Origin: Bryobacteraceae bacterium
Lineage (GTDB): Bacteria > Acidobacteriota > Terriglobia > Bryobacterales > Bryobacteraceae
Direction of reading: 5' to 3'
Assembly (NCBI GenBank): GCA_041394945.1
Contig: JAWKHH010000001.1
Location: forward strand, 1,364,001 to 1,428,000
DNA: 64,000 nucleotides
In this document: positions 51,415 through 60,255 of the stretch, one piece after another
How positions within the stretch are numbered: the stretch's first letter is position 1
Layout of the letters: the number at the start of each line of letters is the position of its first letter
Translations under genes and position numbers: made by a program
Notes under the pieces: model-generated
Seen by the model: the letters and a program-made list of their open reading frames with translations, nothing else
Told to the model about the DNA's origin: nothing
The model's database searches: none

Positions 51415-52869
51415 ATGACGCACGCCGACGTTTCACTCGCCGCCGATTTATTCGCTGGCGGAGTTTCGTCTATCGCTCACGCTGTCGGTGGTCTGGAATT
51501 CTATGGGTACTCAGCGGAATTTCGCGACCTAATCACATTGTGTCGGGACTTCACGTTGGCGGAATCACGGGAGGTGGGCGTAGCTAAAAAGGCATACGTT
51601 TTCTTACCAGATGCCCATGGAAAGACCTCACTCGCGAAGGCCATGGTCGTTCAAGCGTCATCTAATGGCGTAAAGGCGTTTCGTTTTGACGGAACCGCAG
51701 GCGCAACGGCGAAAGAGCTGAAGGATCTCCAGATGCAGCAGGGCGTCCTAATCGTTGTGGACGGGCTGCCAGAGTCTTCTCAGCCTCGATCGCTGCTGCT
51801 GGAGCGGTTCAACTCGCTCAAGGGGGATGGCGTTCTCTTTGCCGAGCCGGAGTATGCCTCGGATGCTAGCCTGAAGCCCGACATCACCTGGATCTCGCTG
51901 CCTCATGTGGATGAGCGGTACCCCGATAAGGTGGCGTGGATCGTAGGCCTCCTTCTCGAGTTGCTTAGAGATGAAGCTGGCGTAGTTCCCGATGACTGCA
52001 TCAACGCGGTTCAATCTCTTGCGAATAGCGCTTTCATGACTCTTTGTCGGCCTCGACTTGGTGAAAAGATCTCAAACATTCGAGATCTGGCTGAGAAGAT
52101 CGCTCAGGCCATTCAACTCACTCTCGGTCTGGGGAGCGCGCCGTCAATCTCTGACGAGGTTCTGGCTTCCCTTTTTGTTGAATTTCACTCCTCCGGGATA
52201 CCAAGGAGTCCGGCTGGGTTTCGGCTGTGGGTCGAGGGGGAGTCTGACTCGCGATTGTTGTACCTCGTCTGTCAGCTGGCACTTCCTGCACACGGGATTG
52301 ATCTGGGTCAAGGCCTGACAATCATTCCCTTAGGTTCCGGACGTGACGGTGGAACAAGTAAAGCGACGGAAATCGTAGTCAACCAACGAACTAAGAGGAA
52401 CCGTGATGTCTTCCTGCTCGACTACGACGACCCGGGGCGACACACGCGGCAGGAGCTAGAAACACTGGATCAGGATGTCCTTTTGCTCGACGTCAAATTG
52501 GCATGCAGCCGGATGGACGACGATGTCGAAATTGAAGACCTAATCAACGTAGGCTGCCTCGATCGGTTCTACGCCGACCATCCAAGTCTCCGGCCGGAGA
52601 GAGAGATTATCCGCTATAAAGCACCGATGTCCAGGCGACTGGTGGTTAACGGAGTGGATAAGGAGACTCTGATCGAGTGGCTGGAGCGTAACGCTCGCCT
52701 TGAAGATCTCGAAAATGTCATGTTCATGCTCTGTGAGGCACGGAGCCGCTTCTCGTTGAAGAACCTGCCAGCGATGAAAGATAAGCAGGGCTGGAAGAAG
52801 AGGCTGACGGAAGAGGTCAATCAGGACAAGTGCCTAGGGAAGCGCTCTGACCAGTGGGACTCCTATTGA
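51415..52869 (+). CDS. P-loop plus TOPRIM nuclease-like protein
   Basis: A 484-residue protein in the operon with the SIR2/STAND gene. The N-terminus has a P-loop-like VFLPDAHGKTSLAKAMVVQ (G69-K70-T71-S72, with Pro in place of the first Gly) and GVLIVVDGLPESSQP (Walker B-like D). The C-terminus carries a TOPRIM site: RLWVEGESDSRLLYL (E274), VFLLDYDDPGR (D336-x-D338) and VEIEDLI (E374-D375), as in OLD-type nucleases. It probably cuts DNA when the partner is triggered. The start is weakly supported: AAAGG lies 15 bases upstream. Confidence 0.75.
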   Translation: MTHADVSLAADLFAGGVSSIAHAVGGLEFYGYSAEFRDLITLCRDFTLAESREVGVAKKAYVFLPDAHGKTSLAKAMVVQASSNGVKAFRFDGTAGATAKELKDLQMQQGVLIVVDGLPESSQPRSLLLERFNSLKGDGVLFAEPEYASDASLKPDITWISLPHVDERYPDKVAWIVGLLLELLRDEAGVVPDDCINAVQSLANSAFMTLCRPRLGEKISNIRDLAEKIAQAIQLTLGLGSAPSISDEVLASLFVEFHSSGIPRSPAGFRLWVEGESDSRLLYLVCQLALPAHGIDLGQGLTIIPLGSGRDGGTSKATEIVVNQRTKRNRDVFLLDYDDPGRHTRQELETLDQDVLLLDVKLACSRMDDDVEIEDLINVGCLDRFYADHPSLRPEREIIRYKAPMSRRLVVNGVDKETLIEWLERNARLEDLENVMFMLCEARSRFSLKNLPAMKDKQGWKKRLTEEVNQDKCLGKRSDQWDSY

Positions 52870-53019
52870 AGTTCGCGATCACCTCGCAAGCGGGTCATCG
52901 TTAGGTGGCCGTAGGAGGCCTGTTCCTGAGACGCCGCCACGCTCACTTAGTCGATACACTGATACCTTGTCGATTGGGAACGGCTGGACATTTGGCTCAC
53001 GCTTGGTCTGATCGTTCCG

Positions 53020-55080
53020 TCAGAACCGAGGCTGCAGTCGATCGAGCGCCACTTCGAGATCATCCAATTGAAGTGGCGGTAGCTCATTTGTGCCGGGACG
53101 CATCCGTCGCATCGCTGCACGTTTCATGGTCGATATTGTGGCTTCAAGATCCGCCGGCGACATCCCTTGGATGCGATTGATGATGGTTTCCGGAGTGACG
53201 CTAGCCGCTAGTCGTGCCTTGCCTAGGTATCGCCCGACAAGCAGGCGATAGCCGGTCTCATCAGGAAATCCGATCTCGATCTTCTCGTTGAAACGGCCGC
53301 CACGAAGCATGCGAGGATCGACTCGTTCCAAGTAGTTCGTGGTTCCAATCAGGAAAACATCATTCTCCGGCTTGAGGGTACTGATCTCAATCAGGGCCTG
53401 CTCAACGAGTTGCACATCGTGCTGTGCCATGGGACCCTGCATGCCCGGGAATAGCCCGTCCATCTCATCGAAGAAGAGAATCGACGGTGCATGTTCCTTC
53501 GCTCGGGCGAAGATCTCGCTGAGCCGCTTTACCGATCCACCAACGGCTCCTGAGAGGATGTCGCTCGGCGTGATCGAATAGAAGCTGCGGTTCGACTGAG
53601 ACGCGATCAGTCTGGCCGTCAGCGTCTTTCCCATGCCCGGCGCTCCGAGCAGAATCAGTCCCGTCGGGCTGGGCAGCGATAACCTTTCAGCAGCGCCTGG
53701 CTCCATCAATCGGAGCAGCGTCTTCAGGTCTTCTACTACGCGCGCCGGGAGAACCACGTCATCCCACGTGACCCGTTCCAGAGCTGGGCGATCCCGACCA
53801 CCGCCTTTTTCGAGAGCTTCGACGAGGTGGGCTTCCTCGACCGGATTCCCGTCGGCCAGTAGGGTTGCGCGATCGACAAGGGACTTGAGGCGGGCGGGGC
53901 TCCATCCCGGCGTGCGCCGCGCGATCGCAGAGAGGTCATGCTTCCGCCATGCCCCGTTGGAAAGTTGAGCCGCAAGAATAGCTCGCCGGGCCTCTTCGTC
54001 GGGCAAGTCCAGGCGAAGTTTCACATCGAAGCGCCCATCCCGGATCAGAGTCGGTTCCAGCCCATCCAAATGGTTAGTTGCCGCCATCATCAGAAAGCCG
54101 TCGAGGTTCCGGTACCGGTCGATTGACTGCATGAGCTGCGTCGTGACGGTGTTAAACTCGCGGCCCGCGCCGCCGGCGTCACTCCCGCTTCCCATCGGCT
54201 GCTTGCGGCTTCCGATCGAATCGATTTCGTCGAGGAAGAGAACGACCGGGCGGTGCGCTGCCGCCCATTCGAAGACTCGCCGAATCTCAGCGCTGGTGGA
54301 GCCGATCGTCAGTCCCATCAGCTCTGGACATCGAACATGATAGAAGCTGGCACGAAACTCGCCCGCCGTCGCTTCAGCCAGGAGGTTCTTCCCAGTCCCT
54401 TGGGGGCCATAGAGCAGGATGCCGTTACGGACTATCTTGCCGGCGTTCTTGCCGAAACGGTTCTTGCCGATGGCCTCGACTTCCCGTTTTGCTGCTTCAA
54501 ATCCACCCACATCCTCGAACCGAACCGCCGGAATGCATGAGAGGCCAGCGTCCGTTGCTTGAATGGGCGCTGCCGTTACCGTACTCTGCGCAGTTCGGTG
54601 AACGCGCCGCCAGAATGCTTTGAACGCCCAAACTACCAGCACACCGGCGAGCAGCCACCAAACGATCGCAATCAACCCGTCCCAGCGGTTCAAGGCCGGG
54701 AGTACTCTCTTCGCAGCGTCGTGCGCAACGTTCAGATTGAGAAGCAGCGCGAGTCCAGCGATGAATCGGCCCGCGAATAAGGGTACGCGGGGCGTTGGCC
54801 TAGGAAACAGGAAGAGCACGCACCATGAGGTGAGAAGGGTTGGAATGCTGTTCAAACCGAAGGACAACCAGTTGAGAAGCAGGACCTCGCCGGTGACCAG
54901 ACCGCAAGACACGATCAACCGCAATAGCCACGCAGACTTCTCAGTTTCGGAGGAAGTTCTGGCGCGGTGGGCCATGTAGTCGCCTTCGCGCGCGATTCTC
55001 CGGATACCGGATCCCAGGTGCCATCCGAGCCACGAAGCGACCGTGACGTAAGGCGGTGCAGACCAGAAAAAACGCGGCAT
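53020..55080 (-). CDS. membrane-anchored tandem AAA+ ATPase
   Basis: A 686-residue protein. There are three to four hydrophobic segments within the first 165 residues (LLRLIVSCGLVTGEVLLLNW, FIAGLALLLNLNVAHDAAK, LIAIVWWLLAGVLVVWAFKA), then two AAA modules. Module 1: VRFEDVGGFEAAKREVE, GPQGTGKNLLAEA, VVLFLDEIDSIGSRK. Module 2: GAPGMGKTLTARL, SILFFDEMDGLFPG, TTNYLERVDPRMLRGGRFNE. The first Walker A has Asn after Lys where Thr/Ser is usual. No peptidase domain follows, so it is not FtsH. GAGAGGCGC precedes the ATG. It is the last gene of secretion block 3 and may be a machine that substitutes for a VirB11-type ATPase. Confidence 0.8.
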   Translation of the reverse strand: MPRFFWSAPPYVTVASWLGWHLGSGIRRIAREGDYMAHRARTSSETEKSAWLLRLIVSCGLVTGEVLLLNWLSFGLNSIPTLLTSWCVLFLFPRPTPRVPLFAGRFIAGLALLLNLNVAHDAAKRVLPALNRWDGLIAIVWWLLAGVLVVWAFKAFWRRVHRTAQSTVTAAPIQATDAGLSCIPAVRFEDVGGFEAAKREVEAIGKNRFGKNAGKIVRNGILLYGPQGTGKNLLAEATAGEFRASFYHVRCPELMGLTIGSTSAEIRRVFEWAAAHRPVVLFLDEIDSIGSRKQPMGSGSDAGGAGREFNTVTTQLMQSIDRYRNLDGFLMMAATNHLDGLEPTLIRDGRFDVKLRLDLPDEEARRAILAAQLSNGAWRKHDLSAIARRTPGWSPARLKSLVDRATLLADGNPVEEAHLVEALEKGGGRDRPALERVTWDDVVLPARVVEDLKTLLRLMEPGAAERLSLPSPTGLILLGAPGMGKTLTARLIASQSNRSFYSITPSDILSGAVGGSVKRLSEIFARAKEHAPSILFFDEMDGLFPGMQGPMAQHDVQLVEQALIEISTLKPENDVFLIGTTNYLERVDPRMLRGGRFNEKIEIGFPDETGYRLLVGRYLGKARLAASVTPETIINRIQGMSPADLEATISTMKRAAMRRMRPGTNELPPLQLDDLEVALDRLQPRF

Positions 55081-55179
55081 GCGCCTCTCCGAACGTCCCC
55101 AGAATACCGGATTCCGGCCCTGTTCGGAAACAACCCATGCCGCCCCAATGACAACTCCGCGGACGATTCGCGGCTCAGT

Positions 55180-56709
55180 TCACCGGTTTTCTGAAGCGGT
55201 TCGATCCAGGCTCGGTGCGGTCAATTGCATCAGCCGGTTCATCTCCCGCATTTCGTTTCGAAGCTGAACGAGTTCCCGCATCTCCTGGTCCGAGAGCGCC
55301 GCTCGGCTCGCCGTCGGCTGAAGTGTTGCGCCCGCCGTCTGCTGAGTCTGCTGCTCAATGGCCGCCGGCGCCTGGCTAACCCCGGCCTCGTGCAGAATGA
55401 GATAGAATCGCGTGTTGGCTGGGACGGTGACGACGATGTTCTGTTGATACGCCAGAGTGGCCAGTTGCTGCTCACCAGCGAGGGCGATGTTTGAGGCAAG
55501 TCGTTCTCGTAGCAGGATCGAATTGTCGATCCCACCTGTCAGCCCCCGGCCACCGACTGCGAACGCTGCGATCGTACCGATTCCAGTCAAGGTGCGAGTG
55601 AGGAACTTCTTCGCGCCGTTCTTGCCGTTGACATCGCCGCGAAGAGCCGTGCGCTCCATGCTGATCGCCGATCCGTTGATTTCCTCCTGCCGCCCGCTCG
55701 GAAACTCCAGCGTATGGAACTTGATCGTGACCCATCCCTGCGGCGTTGCCTGGGCAAGCTCACCATATGCTTTCGTTCCGGCCGGAACGATCAATTGGCC
55801 GGCTTCCTCGTAGTTGTACTCAATCACGGCTGTCACCGGCACCTTGGCAGCCGAACTTATCGCGTGCTGAAGCCTCGCCAGGAGTGCCGTGCCCTGTGGC
55901 AGCAACGCCGCCTTCTTCTGTGTGGCCGTCGGTATCGGGGCCTGAAGTGGACTGATTTGAGTGGCCGCGCGAACAAAGACGATGGATGACTTTCTCAGGT
56001 CGTCGGGCGCGCGTACTGGGGGCGCCACGGCGGCTGGAACTGTTTGCGTCGGTTGTGGATCACCGATCGGCTCGCTGAAGTTGGTAACCATCGGCCGCTG
56101 CGGAGGTGGAACCCGGCCCTGACGGCGGTACGCCTCCATCAAGGCGGGATCGTCGAAGTTGACGGCTCTGAGCGTAGGCTCGGGGCTCGGCGGCGGGCTT
56201 GGGGGAGGCGGCGGAGATGCCGGTGTGCCACGGTTCCGCATCGTTCCCAGCAGATCCTGTTCGCTCAACTCGCCGGTTTCTTCGTTTGGCTGCTGGTTGA
56301 CAGAAAGCTGAGGCACGGGTGAACGGTTGGCGGATTCCGGATCCACTGCGGCAGAATCGGGACGCCCCAGGTTCGGTGTCACCCTTCGTTCCTTCCGATT
56401 GGTGCTGCTGTCCGTCGTGAACAGGCCAAAGAAGAGGAATATGCAGACGATTGTTGTTCCGGCCAGCATTACCAGCCCACGCGTCCGCTCAACCGACTTG
56501 CCCTCCCGGCTTGAATCCGGTGGCTTGTTCAATCGCGCTCGGAACTGTGCCCACATGCTGGCGGGCGGCCGCTCCTCCTGAATCGGTTCCGGCGCACGGC
56601 TGGTTGGCTGCTCCGGAGGTATTCCACTGCGCTCCGTGTTCGGCACCTCTTCATCAGGGTTGATACCCTCGGTGCGATCCTCGCCCATGGGTTCATCACT
56701 CTTTCTCAT
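55180..56709 (-). CDS. virB10: VirB10/TrbI-like protein
   Basis: A 509-residue protein. The cytoplasmic N-terminus is Pro/Glu-rich, one membrane segment lies near 80-97 (VMLAGTTIVCIFLFFGLFTT), followed by a Pro-rich periplasmic linker (PPPPPSPPPSPEP) and the VirB10 C-domain (LLPQGTALLARLQHAISSA, VTAVIEYNYEEAGQLIVPAG, TKAYGELAQATPQGWVTIKF, ISMERTALRGDVNGK). It links both membranes. AAGGAGGTC precedes the ATG. It overlaps the VirB9-like copy 2 stop by 14 bp. Confidence 0.88.
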   Translation of the reverse strand: MRKSDEPMGEDRTEGINPDEEVPNTERSGIPPEQPTSRAPEPIQEERPPASMWAQFRARLNKPPDSSREGKSVERTRGLVMLAGTTIVCIFLFFGLFTTDSSTNRKERRVTPNLGRPDSAAVDPESANRSPVPQLSVNQQPNEETGELSEQDLLGTMRNRGTPASPPPPPSPPPSPEPTLRAVNFDDPALMEAYRRQGRVPPPQRPMVTNFSEPIGDPQPTQTVPAAVAPPVRAPDDLRKSSIVFVRAATQISPLQAPIPTATQKKAALLPQGTALLARLQHAISSAAKVPVTAVIEYNYEEAGQLIVPAGTKAYGELAQATPQGWVTIKFHTLEFPSGRQEEINGSAISMERTALRGDVNGKNGAKKFLTRTLTGIGTIAAFAVGGRGLTGGIDNSILLRERLASNIALAGEQQLATLAYQQNIVVTVPANTRFYLILHEAGVSQAPAAIEQQTQQTAGATLQPTASRAALSDQEMRELVQLRNEMREMNRLMQLTAPSLDRTASENR

Positions 56710-57682
56710 GGCTGACCTCCTTCCAAACCGCTGACACTCCGAACCCGATCGGAGCGAGAGCGGGCTTGTCTACGGCTCCGCTTTCTGCGAGCTGCAAGAA
56801 GATGCTTTCGTTCGACTGCTTGAAGTTTGGTCGCGCGAAAACCGCAACACCATCTGCCCGCTCGCCGGCTCCGAGCCGACGACGGCTCAGGCGAAACTCT
56901 TGCACCGGCAGTTGCTCACTGGTTCCCCAACGGCTGCGCCGGATGATGAATCCTCGACGCACCTTGCCCGCCACCTGGACCTGCGGCGGGAGAATCTCGA
57001 TTGCCCGGTCTTGCGGGTTTACAGCCGAGAACAACACGACGACAATTCGGCCCTGGTCGATGACCTCGGAAACGCCAACTTGAACACGATCTCCCTTCTC
57101 GTCGTCTGTCGGAGGCCGCATGCCGTAGAGCACCGGAAGCGCCGCCCGCTGTTGCCGCTCGAGAAGTTGTTCCAGAGGGTCACGCGATGCCCGACTCGAT
57201 GTCTCGCCCTCCAAACTGACGGGGCTGAGCGATGCGGCATCCATGCTATTGGCTGCAATCGTCTCCGTCCGCGGCACCTCAACTGTTCCGAAGCCACTCT
57301 CCGCAACAAGGAACGTACCTATTGGTTTGTAGTTCAACAGGAAGTCAACCTGCCTGGAATTCACTCCGTTGCTGCGCAACACAAAGCTGACCTGGCGGCC
57401 ATTTGTGGTTGTCACCAGGAGATTCGACTCAGCCGGCTCATCGACGATTGGCTTCACAAGCACCAAGTTCGGTTCTTTGTCTGAGTGCTCGGCGAGGAAC
57501 TTTCCTGGGTCACCGAGAATCACCGAGCTGACTGGCTCCGGCATCCTGATTGCACTCGCGTAACGAGGTGCTAGGCGCACGATATTCGCTTGGTCGTTGA
57601 AGTTCCGTTGACTGACGACGGGCTTGATCTGCCCGTAGGCAACGGAAGACCCGATTGCAAAGACCAGAAATAGCCATCTCAT
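56696..57682 (-). CDS. VirB9/CagX-like protein (copy 2)
   Basis: A 328-residue exported protein. It has a signal peptide (residues 1-17: MRWLFLVFAIGSSVAYG), a VirB9-like N-domain (IRMPEPVSSVILGDPGKFLA, NLVLVKPIVDEPAESNLLV, TTTNGRQVSFVLRSNG), a Ser-rich linker and a C-domain (VIDQGRIVVVLFSAVNPQDR, EILPPQVQV). The start at 57682 overlaps the VirB1 stop (ATGA). It is 25-30 residues longer than copy 1 and more like CagX/TrbG in layout. It is encoded directly before VirB10, the usual channel partner. Confidence 0.75.
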   Translation of the reverse strand: MRWLFLVFAIGSSVAYGQIKPVVSQRNFNDQANIVRLAPRYASAIRMPEPVSSVILGDPGKFLAEHSDKEPNLVLVKPIVDEPAESNLLVTTTNGRQVSFVLRSNGVNSRQVDFLLNYKPIGTFLVAESGFGTVEVPRTETIAANSMDAASLSPVSLEGETSSRASRDPLEQLLERQQRAALPVLYGMRPPTDDEKGDRVQVGVSEVIDQGRIVVVLFSAVNPQDRAIEILPPQVQVAGKVRRGFIIRRSRWGTSEQLPVQEFRLSRRRLGAGERADGVAVFARPNFKQSNESIFLQLAESGAVDKPALAPIGFGVSAVWKEVSHEKE

Positions 57683-58158
57683 CCGGTTAGCCCTCCTTCG
57701 AGTTGCAACAGTGTCTCCCACCGGTTACGTCGATAAACGTGTGCGACGCGCCCGACATAGCTGCGTACTTCTTCCGAGTGGTAGTTCAAGCCGCGCCTGA
57801 GAACAGGGGCATGCCCGACGTTGTAGCTGGCGACGACCAGCCGCCAATCGTCACCAAAGATGTCCCTCAGCCATGCGAGGTACGCTACCCCGCCACGAAT
57901 GTTGTCGGCAATGTCGAAACGGCTTCGTACCGCGAACGTTGCCGCGGTGTACGGCATCAGTTGCATCAGTCCAACCGCGCCGGCGGATGAGATCGCGCTC
58001 GGATTCCACCCGGACTCAACCTCGATCACCGCGTACACCAGCTCACGTGGCACCGAGTAGGCGTCTGCCCAGTGGTCGGCCCAGTAGCGCGCCTCCGCAG
58101 TCTGCCCGATTAGTGGGCAAGTGAGCGAGAATACGAGGACGAGGAGCCGCCGCTTCAT
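57679..58158 (-). CDS. VirB1-like lytic transglycosylase
   Basis: A 159-residue exported enzyme. It has a signal peptide (residues 1-22), then the SLT fold: VYAVIEVESGWNPSAISSAG (catalytic E near residue 46), AVGLMQLMPYTAATFAV, and WRLVVASYNVGHAPVLRRG. It opens the peptidoglycan for the channel. It overlaps the MoxR-type gene stop and the VirB9-like gene start, so it lies mid-operon. Confidence 0.88.
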   Translation of the reverse strand: MKRRLLVLVFSLTCPLIGQTAEARYWADHWADAYSVPRELVYAVIEVESGWNPSAISSAGAVGLMQLMPYTAATFAVRSRFDIADNIRGGVAYLAWLRDIFGDDWRLVVASYNVGHAPVLRRGLNYHSEEVRSYVGRVAHVYRRNRWETLLQLEGGLTG

Positions 58159-59099
58159 ACCGCCACCTCCACGAATTCGGCTCCACCTCGCATCGCGGCT
58201 AAGGCTTGATCGCGATATTCGTGCGCCGTCGCCACCAGGCTGCGGAAGCCGTCTCGCAGCATAAGGCGCTTCACGTCTTCCTCAGTTTTGGCGAGGAAGG
58301 GCAGCAGAACATCACGATCCTCCGGCAGGATCTCTGACCTCCCGAGCAACTGTAGCGCCCTGACGAACTGGACAATCTCATCAATCGACGGGGGCTTTAC
58401 GAGGTTGTAGCCACGCAGTGCCTGTGCGAGTCCGACAGCCTGTGCCTTTAACTCGAGTGGCGCTTCGACCGCCCGGATGTCCAGGATCTCGGCTTCCTTC
58501 TTAACGTCAGGATGCTCGATTCTCTGATAGAGGCTCCGGCGGCGGAGCGGATCACCGAGGCGCCGCTCCTGATTGGACGTCATGACAACGAACGGTATGG
58601 TTTTGGCTTTAACGGTACCCAGCTTAGGAACCGTGATCTGCCAGTCGGAAAGGATCTCCAAGAGCAGCGCCTCGAACTTCTGGTCCACTTTGTCCAGTTC
58701 ATCGATCAACAGCACCACCGGCTTCGGCTGCAGGACCGCCTGGAAGAGCGGGCCCTGGGTGAAAAAGTCCAGCGTGTGGAGTTGAAGCCGAAGTTTCTCC
58801 CAATGTCTTTCGATCGTCTCGGCCTGCGTTTCGAGGAACAGCCGCTGGAGCGCCTCGTCGAAAGAGCCGATCGCCTGTTTCTCCGTGATGCCTTCGAAGC
58901 ACTGGAGACGGATTAGGTCGGTTCTCGCCGCGGCGGCGAAGGCCTGCGCCAGGTACGTCTTGCCGGTGCCTGGCGGTCCTTCGATCAGAATCGGCTTCTG
59001 CATTCTGATCGCGAGCCAGATGATCTGGACGAGCACGGGATCGGTGGCGTAGCCGGCGTCGCGGAGACCTCCAGCAACATCTTTCGGTGTCGCAAACAT
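58155..59099 (-). CDS. MoxR-type AAA+ ATPase
   Basis: A 314-residue protein with IEGPPGTGKTYLAQAFAAA (Walker A), ITEKQAIGSFDEALQRLFLE (helix insert), VVLLIDELDKVDQKFEALLL (Walker B) and VVMTSNQERRLGDPLRRRSL (sensor 1/Arg finger). MoxR ATPases are chaperones for complex assembly; here it heads secretion block 3 and may aid channel assembly. The ATG at 59099 has no good ribosome site; an upstream in-frame start region codes through the repeat area and is rejected. Confidence 0.85.
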   Translation of the reverse strand: MFATPKDVAGGLRDAGYATDPVLVQIIWLAIRMQKPILIEGPPGTGKTYLAQAFAAAARTDLIRLQCFEGITEKQAIGSFDEALQRLFLETQAETIERHWEKLRLQLHTLDFFTQGPLFQAVLQPKPVVLLIDELDKVDQKFEALLLEILSDWQITVPKLGTVKAKTIPFVVMTSNQERRLGDPLRRRSLYQRIEHPDVKKEAEILDIRAVEAPLELKAQAVGLAQALRGYNLVKPPSIDEIVQFVRALQLLGRSEILPEDRDVLLPFLAKTEEDVKRLMLRDGFRSLVATAHEYRDQALAAMRGGAEFVEVAV

Positions 59100-59406
59100 T
59101 GAGAGAAGGATAGGGCGAGACGCGCCACGAACCAACCGATGTTTTGCGCCGGTGTACATCCAGATCGTGTTGCGATTCCGTGGAGCGTTCAGCGCCACGC
59201 AATGCTGCACGCGAGCCCAATCGCGACATCCCACAAGCAATCATGCCGGACAGTCGTGACATCGCACGCCGGAGAAACAGATTGACATCCCACAAAAAAG
59301 TCCCGTGGACGGCACCGCCATCCCACAACTGTGAGATTGCGGGGACATCCGCCAGAACCCTGACCGGACGGGTATCGCCAGGGAAGATATCGCCGTAGAA
59401 TACTGC
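59100..59406. other. divergent intergenic region with GACATCCCAC-type repeats
   Basis: About 305 bp between the MoxR-type gene (-) and the terpene-cyclase-fold gene (+). It holds the repeat array at 59225-59353 described separately. Promoters for both sides are expected. Apart from the array, no other signal is seen. Confidence 0.55.
59225..59353. repeat. array of GACATCCCAC-type repeats
   Basis: Exact copies at 59225-59234 and 59284-59293, and one-base or few-base variants at 59258-59267 (GACATCGCAC), 59317-59326 (GCCATCCCAC) and 59344-59353 (GACATCCGCC). The steps are 33, 26, 33 and 27 bp, so pairs at 33 bp are repeated. The same 33-bp pair occurs at 33394-33436. It looks like a cluster of binding sites for one regulator, controlling the last secretion block and/or the plus-strand genes. 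Confidence 0.65.
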
Positions 59407-60255
59407 GTGGCCATTCGTGCCCAAGTACTCGATCGGCTCCGTCTGTTCCCAACGAACGGAGCCGAAGACGCAGCGCTGGCGCTCCTCGCCTTGCGGCACT
59501 CGGGCGCCGATCCCGTGCCGCTCATGCGCCAACAACACGCATCCGGTGCGTGGAGCGCGTTCCCGGGCATAGACATGCCGAACGCCTACCACACAGCACT
59601 CGCCCTTCTGGCCCTTCGGCCGTATAGGAGTCCCGCCATGCGCCAGGCTGCCGATCGCGCCTTCGAGTTTCTCTCAGAGCTTCGAGGCCGGGAATCCCAC
59701 TGGTTGTGGCAGTGGAAATTTCGCTTGTTCGACCGGCAGGTGCGCTTCGATCCCGCAAAATCCGGCTGGCCGTGGGTGCCGGGGACGGTCAGTTGGGTCG
59801 CGCCCACGGCGCTCGCGATACTCGCCTTCCGATTATGGCGCCGCCAATCACCACGCATTGCTGCCGGCGCCGACATGCTGCTCGACAGGGCTTGTCCCCG
59901 CGGTGGCTGGAACGCTGGCAACTCAGTGGTCTTCGGTGTCGAACTCGATCCCCATCCCGACTTCACTGCGATGGCGGCTCTCGCCCTGCTCAATTCGGGC
60001 CACGGCAAGGAAGCGGTTGTGCGAAGCTCCCTGGATTACCTTGTCGATCGGCTGCATGCCGCTCACTCCCCGTATTCTCTGGCGTGGGCGACCATCGCGC
60101 TTTCCGCCTTCGGCCACGAAGGTGCCGATCGATTGAGGTCTCGACTGGAGACCAGCCTTGTGTCTCGGATTACCAAGGTGTCGGCTCCGATTCTCGCAGT
60201 TGCGGCACTGGCGTTGGAGTATCCAGCTTTCGCGTTCGAGGAGTCGGTGCTATGA
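59407..60255 (+). CDS. terpene-cyclase/squalene-cyclase-fold repeat protein
   Basis: A 282-residue protein made of helical repeats (ALALLALRHSG, HTALALLALRPY, PTALAILAFRLW, TAMAALALLNSG, AWATIALSAFGHEG) with Trp-rich links (SGAWSAFPG, GGWNAGNSV), as in the prenyltransferase/squalene-cyclase alpha-alpha barrel. No DDTAE/D-x-D-D catalytic motif is seen, so function is open. The GTG start has no clear ribosome site; no other start codon is present upstream. The stop overlaps the DUF362 gene (ATGA), so they work together. Confidence 0.75.
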   Translation: MAIRAQVLDRLRLFPTNGAEDAALALLALRHSGADPVPLMRQQHASGAWSAFPGIDMPNAYHTALALLALRPYRSPAMRQAADRAFEFLSELRGRESHWLWQWKFRLFDRQVRFDPAKSGWPWVPGTVSWVAPTALAILAFRLWRRQSPRIAAGADMLLDRACPRGGWNAGNSVVFGVELDPHPDFTAMAALALLNSGHGKEAVVRSSLDYLVDRLHAAHSPYSLAWATIALSAFGHEGADRLRSRLETSLVSRITKVSAPILAVAALALEYPAFAFEESVL

